Part shown: piece after piece, positions 28,496 through 32,087 of the stretch
Position numbering within the stretch: the first letter of the stretch is position 1
Layout of the letters: the number at the start of each line of letters is the position of its first letter
Source: Nocardia sp.
Lineage (GTDB): Bacteria > Actinomycetota > Actinomycetes > Mycobacteriales > Mycobacteriaceae
Length of the DNA: 32,087 nucleotides
NCBI GenBank assembly: GCA_014360565.1
Contig: JACIXH010000037.1
Span: 1 to 32,087, forward strand
Direction of reading: 5' to 3'
The notes under the pieces: generated by a model
Databases searched by the model: none
Told to the model about the DNA's origin: nothing
Seen by the model: only the letters and a program-made list of their open reading frames with translations
Made by a program: the position numbers and the translations under genes

Positions 28496-28524
28496 CTATC
28501 GAGCGGCCGTACCCGCTCCGATAG
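28496..28524. terminator. Terminator between convergent genes
   Basis: CTATCGAGCGG (28496-28506) pairs with CCGCTCCGATAG (28513-28524), an 11-bp stem with one bulged C and a 6-nt loop. It lies 18 nt after the ALDH stop and covers the stop codon of the minus-strand membrane protein. Confidence 0.6.
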
Positions 28525-28855
28525 CCAGGTAGGCCGTCATCAAGATGAACAGAAACCAGCCCGCCCCCTGCCACGTCGGCCATGACTTGCCCGCCCGCAA
28601 CCGCTGGATTGTGCGCACGAACGCGCCGATGCCGCCGAGCAACAAGATCGCCGAGGGTCCGATCACGATGGCGGACTCGGCAGCACCGTCGCAGAGGTGG
28701 GTGTGCGCGTGCTCGCACGCGCTCCGACTCGCCGCCCAGATATTCACGAGGCCGAAAACAATGGCGGCCAGCCCGACCACGCCGACGACGTAGAGCGCTG
28801 CGCGGCGGTATTCCCCGCCGTCCGACCCGTATTTGCCGACGCCGGCCATCAGCAC
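28496..28855 (-). CDS. Small hypothetical membrane protein
   Basis: 119 aa from a GTG at 28855 (an ATG two codons later is an alternative). There are three membrane helices: about 20-42 (AALYVVGVVGLAAIVFGLVNIWA), 61-82 (ESAIVIGPSAILLLGGIGAFV) and 97-117 (GAGWFLFILMTAYLAIGAGTAA). The loop between the first two contains Cys47 and Cys55 with His49 and His51 (SACEHAHTHLCDG), which could form a disulfide or bind a metal. I do not recognise the family. The reading frame stays protein-like for about 20 codons upstream of 28855 (PTIAGSVAG), so the true start could be a non-canonical codon or a sequence error could hide it. Confidence 0.72.
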   Translation of the reverse strand: MLMAGVGKYGSDGGEYRRAALYVVGVVGLAAIVFGLVNIWAASRSACEHAHTHLCDGAAESAIVIGPSAILLLGGIGAFVRTIQRLRAGKSWPTWQGAGWFLFILMTAYLAIGAGTAAR

Positions 28856-28948
28856 CCCTGCGACGGAGCCGGCAATTGTCGGCTTCGCGGCCGCATCGAG
28901 TCGATGATTGTCGCCATTTCACTCAGCCTTTCCGATCGACGCCGAGTC

Positions 28949-29176
28949 CTACAGGGCGAGCAGTATCGCGACCGCTGCGGCGAGGAACACCGCGACGATC
29001 AACACAGTCACCACGACAGCGGCGACCCCGGTCGGTGGAAACCGTTTCCGGGTGCGCGGCTCGGGTGCGGACAGCCCCGAGGTCTGCGCGGTCTCGGGCG
29101 GCGTCGAGCCCGGGGCTACGCCCCCGCCCGGCTCCAGGTCCGGGATGCGTCCGGGATCAGGATCCATGGAAGCCAC
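28949..29176 (-). CDS. DUF6480-like small membrane-anchored protein
   Basis: 75 aa from a GTG at 29176, with GAGGAGG 7 nt upstream. The N-terminal stretch MDPDPGRIPDLEPGGGVAPGSTPPE is the family signature as I know it. It is followed by a Pro/Ser/Thr-rich spacer and a single C-terminal membrane helix (about 50-75: TGVAAVVVTVLIVAVFLAAAVAILLAL). A tail-anchored topology with the N-terminal part in the cytosol is likely. Function unknown. Upstream there are several GGGTAG/GGGTAT boxes (29197-29249), so SigF-type control is possible. Confidence 0.83.
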   Translation of the reverse strand: MASMDPDPGRIPDLEPGGGVAPGSTPPETAQTSGLSAPEPRTRKRFPPTGVAAVVVTVLIVAVFLAAAVAILLAL

Positions 29177-29196
29177 AGCTTCACCTCCTCAGCGAA

Positions 29197-29249
29197 ATAC
29201 CCGTGGTCGCCGCGCACGACGGCCCTACCCACGCCCTACCCGCGCAACC
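29197..29249 (-). promoter_or_regulatory. Cluster of SigF-like -10 boxes before the DUF6480-like gene
   Basis: On the minus strand, GGTT (29249-29246)-N15-GGGTAG (29230-29225) has a one-mismatch -35. A second GGGTAG is at 29241-29236, with GATT 15 nt upstream. A GGGTAT at 29202-29197 has no good -35. The two GGGTAG boxes form an 11-bp-spaced direct repeat. Which one is used, if any, is unclear. Confidence 0.35.
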
Positions 29250-29686
29250 GATCCTCAATCACCAGCTATGCGGAGTTCCGCCCATGACCGCCCTTTGCCT
29301 CGCGAAACAAATTCTCGTTCGCGGGTTTTGTACACGGCACAACAACACCTATTCTCCCGCCGACGCCCCCGCGCGAAATCTTCGTGAAGTCCCTCACTCC
29401 AGGCCCTCGCCTGCGCCGGGATGTACGACCCCCGAGCAATGATCCAGCAAGGTAGCCAACAATTCGCCATCCTGGCAAATCTTCGGCATTTACACTGTAT
29501 ATAACCGACTCGAAACGATAGCTGCGAGGCGATCTCCGCAGCACGAGAATATAGCTTTTAGGCATAACCGCCGCCGTGGCGGCCGCTCCGCTCACCACCG
29601 GAAGAGCACTTACCCTGCGGTAGTGTTCCGCCACAACGGTGTTCGTCAAATGATGTCAGATGTACTGACTGATCTCAGGAGTTCAG
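29250..29686. promoter_or_regulatory. AT-richer gene-free region before the beta-lactone cluster
   Basis: About 440 nt without a credible gene and visibly richer in A/T than the rest of the window. It includes TTTACACTGTATATAACC (29489-29506), which could hold a housekeeping-type -10 (TGTATA, 29496-29501), but no good -35. A short perfect hairpin GCCGCC-GT-GGCGGC lies at 29570-29583. There is no SigF-type promoter. A minus-strand open frame at 29266-29649 lacks protein character. It probably carries the control sites of nltA and may mark the edge of a transferred segment. Confidence 0.45.
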
Positions 29687-30736
29687 GTGTTGCATTCACG
29701 ATTCGAATCGATCGGCGCATATCTCCCGACGAATATCGTGTCCACCGCGGAATTGATTTCTCGCCTGAAGATTCCGCCCTCTTTCGATCTGGAGAAGATC
29801 ACCGGAATCAAGGAACGCCGGGTGCGCGCCACCGATCCGGACAATGTGGAGGATTCGTTCGCCCTGGCGACGACCGCCGCGCAGGATTGCCTGTCGCGAT
29901 CGCGTTACGGCGCGGCCGAATTGGACGTGATCATCTCCTGCTCGATCACGCGCAGCAACCAGGGCACCCGGATGTACATGCAGCCCTCGTTCGCCTCCAC
30001 CATCGCAGGCGTGCTCGGCGCCGACTCCGCGATCACCTTCGACGTGTCCAATGCTTGCGCCGGAATGCTCACGGGCACTTACATTCTCGACCGGATGATT
30101 CGGTCGGGCGTGGTCCGCAACGGCATGGTCGTCAGCGGTGAGGCGATCACCCCGATCGCCGACACCGCGGTCGAGGAGATCTCGGAGAAATACGATCTGC
30201 AGTTCGCCTCGCTGTCGGTGGGCGACTCGGGGTGCGCGGTGATCCTCGATCAGGCCACCGACGAGTCGGACATGATCCACTACGTCGAGCTGTTCACCGC
30301 CGCCGAGCACTCACACCTGTGCCTGGGCATGCCCAGCGACAAGTCCTCGGGCGTGGCGCTCTACACCGACAACCGCAAGATGCACAACGAGGCCAGGTTC
30401 ATGCTGTGGCCGGACGCGCAGGGCGTGTTCCTCGAGCAGCGGGGTAGCACCTTCGCCGACGAGAACTTCGACTATGTCATCCACCACCAGTTCAGCGCCC
30501 CGGCGGTGCCCTACATCAACGGCGTCGCCACCCGCGAGTTCGGGGCGCCGATTCCGCCCGACCTGAATGTGATCGACAAGTACGGAAACACCTCGACCAC
30601 TTCGCATTTCATCGTGCTGCACGACCAGCTGGCCGAGCAGAGCATCGACGCGGGCTCGAAAATCCTCATGGTGCCCGCCGCCTCGGGCGTGGTCGCCGGC
30701 TTCCTGTCCACCACCATCTCTTCGCTGAAGGTCTGA
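29687..30736 (+). CDS. nltA: OleA-like 3-oxoacyl-ACP synthase III-type condensing enzyme (NltA-like)
   Basis: 349 aa from a GTG at 29687 (AGGAG 5 nt upstream; a TTG one codon later is possible). Thiolase fold with the triad Cys124 (FDVSNACAGML), His267 (VIHHQFS) and Asn301 (KYGNTSTTS). The N-terminus 'GAYLPTNIVSTAELISRLKIPPSFDLEKITGIKERRV' is typical of OleA/FabH. It should catalyse the non-decarboxylative Claisen condensation of two fatty acyl-CoAs to a 2-alkyl-3-ketoacid precursor. The Glu that OleA uses as general base appears to be Gln99 (MYMQPSFAS), so it probably needs the next gene's product as partner. The assignment to nocardiolactone-type synthesis rests on the nltB and nltC-like genes that follow. 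Confidence 0.87.
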   Translation: MLHSRFESIGAYLPTNIVSTAELISRLKIPPSFDLEKITGIKERRVRATDPDNVEDSFALATTAAQDCLSRSRYGAAELDVIISCSITRSNQGTRMYMQPSFASTIAGVLGADSAITFDVSNACAGMLTGTYILDRMIRSGVVRNGMVVSGEAITPIADTAVEEISEKYDLQFASLSVGDSGCAVILDQATDESDMIHYVELFTAAEHSHLCLGMPSDKSSGVALYTDNRKMHNEARFMLWPDAQGVFLEQRGSTFADENFDYVIHHQFSAPAVPYINGVATREFGAPIPPDLNVIDKYGNTSTTSHFIVLHDQLAEQSIDAGSKILMVPAASGVVAGFLSTTISSLKV

Positions 30737-30744
30737 GGTCTGTC

Positions 30745-31641
30745 ATGGGCGTGCGTATCAAAGCCACCGGTGCCGGCAGGGCCGCCGACACCCACAGCAT
30801 CGTCGAGCACAGCGGCAGCGCCGCACGGCAGGCGGTCGAGCGGGCCGGAATCAGATCCGACCAGGTAGGCGTGCTGATCAACACCGGCATTTTCCGCGAC
30901 TCGAACACGGTGGAACCGGCCGTGTCCGCGCTGATCCAGAAAGCGGCCGGCATCGGCCTCGACTACGCCAAGCAGGACTCGCGGACCTTCTCCTTCGACC
31001 TGATGAACGGTGCGACCGGCGTGCTCAACGCGGTGCAGGTCGCCGGTGCCATCCTGGCCGCCGGGACCGAGCATGTGCTGATCGTCTCCGGCGACACCCA
31101 TCCGTCGCTGGCCCGCGGTAGCGCCGACGCCGAATTTCCCTATGCCACCGCGGGTGCGGCGCTGCTGCTCGAGCAGGTCGACGGCGACGAGGGCTTCGGA
31201 CCCGTGCACACCGCCCGCTCCGGCGGCAGCCCCGCCGAGGTCGCCTACGTCGACACCGCCACCATGGGCACCGTCGGGCGCACGCTGATGACCGTCGAGC
31301 GCGACGCCGACTTCGAGGACCGCGTCCTCGACGTGGCCACCACTGCCGCGCGCGCCGCGCTGGCCGACGCGGGCACCGACCGGCTCGCACTGATCGCCTC
31401 GACCCCCACCCCGGCGTTTCCCCAGCGCCTGGCCGATGCCCTCGGCATCGACCAGAACTCGGTGCGCACACCGGATCTCACCGAGGGCGACCCGCACACC
31501 GCTTCGCTGCCGCTGGCTTTCGATCGCGCGCTCGGCGAGGGTTCGCTGTCGGGCTTCGCCCGGGTGCTGTTCGTCGCCGCGGGCGCGGGCCCGTCCGCGG
31601 CCGCCACCCTCTACCGGCTGCCGGTGGAGATCACCGCGTGA
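30745..31641 (+). CDS. nltB: Cys-less thiolase-fold partner subunit (NltB-like)
   Basis: 298 aa; the ATG lies 8 nt after the nltA stop. It has a thiolase fold, 'QVGVLINTGIFRDSNTVEPAVSALIQKAAGI' and 'FSFDLMNGATGVLNAV', but the catalytic Cys is Ala90. There is no His-Gln motif, and the Asn loop reads EGDPHTASL. It retains Glu57 (NTVEPAVS), aligned with the OleA general base that nltA lacks. It is also about 50 residues shorter than nltA. The two are best read as halves of an obligate heterodimer, one giving the Cys-His-Asn triad and the other the Glu, as I recall for LstA/LstB in lipstatin synthesis. The stop overlaps the GTG of the next gene. Confidence 0.87.
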   Translation: MGVRIKATGAGRAADTHSIVEHSGSAARQAVERAGIRSDQVGVLINTGIFRDSNTVEPAVSALIQKAAGIGLDYAKQDSRTFSFDLMNGATGVLNAVQVAGAILAAGTEHVLIVSGDTHPSLARGSADAEFPYATAGAALLLEQVDGDEGFGPVHTARSGGSPAEVAYVDTATMGTVGRTLMTVERDADFEDRVLDVATTAARAALADAGTDRLALIASTPTPAFPQRLADALGIDQNSVRTPDLTEGDPHTASLPLAFDRALGEGSLSGFARVLFVAAGAGPSAAATLYRLPVEITA

Positions 31642-32087
31642 GGACCGCGACCTATTGGCAGACCATCGACGAGTTCCGGCGTTTCGCCGAAGCGGAGCCG
31701 GATCGTCAGGCGGTGATCTACCCCGACGGGCAGACGCCCGACGGCCTGCCTGCCTACCGATCGATCACCTACCGCGAGCTCGACCAGTGGTCGGACACGA
31801 TCGCCCACCAGCTCACCCGATCGGGGGTGGGTAGTGGCACCCGCACCATCGTGCTGGTGCTGCCGAGTACGCAGTTGTACGCGATCCTGTTCGCGCTGTT
31901 GAAGATCGGCGCGGTGCCGGTGGTGATCGATCCGGGTATGGGCGTGCGCCGGATGGTGCACTGCCTGCGCGCGGTCGAGGCCGAGGCGTTCATCGGCATG
32001 CCACAGGCGCACGCGGTGCGCGTACTGTTCCGGCGCAGTTTCCGCCGGGTGCACACCACGCTCACCGTCGGTCGCCGCTGGTTCTGG
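31638..32087 (+). CDS. nltC: OleC/NltC-like AMP-dependent beta-lactone synthetase (5' part only)
   Basis: The first 150 codons; the frame is open to the end of the window. The GTG at 31638 overlaps the nltB stop (GTGA). The text YWQTIDEFRRFAEAEPDRQAVIYP, then ITYRELDQWSDTIAHQLTRSGVGSGTRTIVLVLPSTQLYAILFALLKIGAVPVVIDPGMG, is the N-terminus of an ANL-superfamily adenylating enzyme. 'VIDPGMGVRRMVHCLRAVEAEAFIGMPQAHAVRVLF' is close to the OleC consensus as I know it. OleC-type enzymes use ATP to turn a 2-alkyl-3-hydroxy acid into a cis-beta-lactone. An OleD-like reductase to supply that acid should lie outside the window. The C-terminal AMP-binding motifs cannot be seen. Confidence 0.85.
   Translation, partial: MRTATYWQTIDEFRRFAEAEPDRQAVIYPDGQTPDGLPAYRSITYRELDQWSDTIAHQLTRSGVGSGTRTIVLVLPSTQLYAILFALLKIGAVPVVIDPGMGVRRMVHCLRAVEAEAFIGMPQAHAVRVLFRRSFRRVHTTLTVGRRWFW

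Noticed and set aside
29266..29649. 127-codon minus-strand frame in the AT-rich region
   Set aside because: Mixed composition with no domain pattern or good ribosome site, and it crosses the probable control region of nltA.
1..32087. Mobile elements, attachment sites, CRISPR, tRNA or rRNA
   Set aside because: No transposase or integrase motifs, regularly spaced repeats, or tRNA-like cloverleaf sequences were seen on reading through the window. A search with tRNAscan-SE and Infernal would be the decisive check.

Overview
The window is high-GC actinobacterial DNA, most likely from Nocardia or a close relative in the mycolic-acid group. The reasons are the GC-rich third codon positions, frequent GTG starts, DUF5709/DUF6480/DUF4383/DUF6286-type families, a SigF-family sigma factor, and a right-hand cluster resembling nocardiolactone-type beta-lactone genes. 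I see no rRNA, tRNA, CRISPR array, insertion sequence or phage gene.

Layout. 1-1518: the tail of an upstream gene with a strong terminator, a DUF5709-like protein, a protein with two copies of a DUF6968-like domain, and a CsbD-like stress protein. 1687-5687: an ECF sigma factor co-transcribed with at least five Asp23/Gls24-like proteins (one carrying an anti-sigma zinc motif) and three small membrane proteins including an AmaP-like anchor. 5719-10274: a CocE/S15 hydrolase and an ATP-grasp enzyme on the minus strand, divergent from a four-helix membrane protein. 10662-15815: an orphan SigB/SigF-type sigma factor, a Ppx/GppA phosphatase, ChaB, two half-size iron-permease-like membrane proteins, a type IB topoisomerase and a Cys-rich mini-protein. 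15883-25748: a heptose nucleotide and heptosyltransferase locus (HldE, GmhA, GmhB, a second PfkB kinase, three GT9 enzymes, two GT4-like enzymes and an SDR). 25871-29176: DUF4383, a catalase-superfamily-like protein, an aldehyde dehydrogenase and two small membrane proteins. 29687-end: nltA/nltB/nltC-like genes for beta-lactone formation; the window cuts nltC.

The main unifying signal is regulatory. At least twelve promoter-like sequences of the form GTTT-N14/15-GGGTAT (SigF/SigB type), nearly all with a spacer of exactly 15, lie directly upstream of genes from position 81 to 27094. One is upstream of the SigF-family gene itself. They tie the heptose locus, topoisomerase IB, ppx, chaB, ALDH and the ATP-grasp/hydrolase pair into one probable general-stress regulon. 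In three cases the -10 hexamer ends exactly 10 nt before the start codon, predicting leaderless mRNAs. The Asp23 operon and the beta-lactone cluster lack this promoter and appear to be controlled separately.

Other points of note: an Asp23/Gls24 domain fused to a zinc anti-sigma motif; complementary loss of catalytic residues in the two thiolase-fold proteins; and an ADP-heptose-type pathway with three heptosyltransferase-like proteins in a Gram-positive background, without an HldD epimerase in the window.
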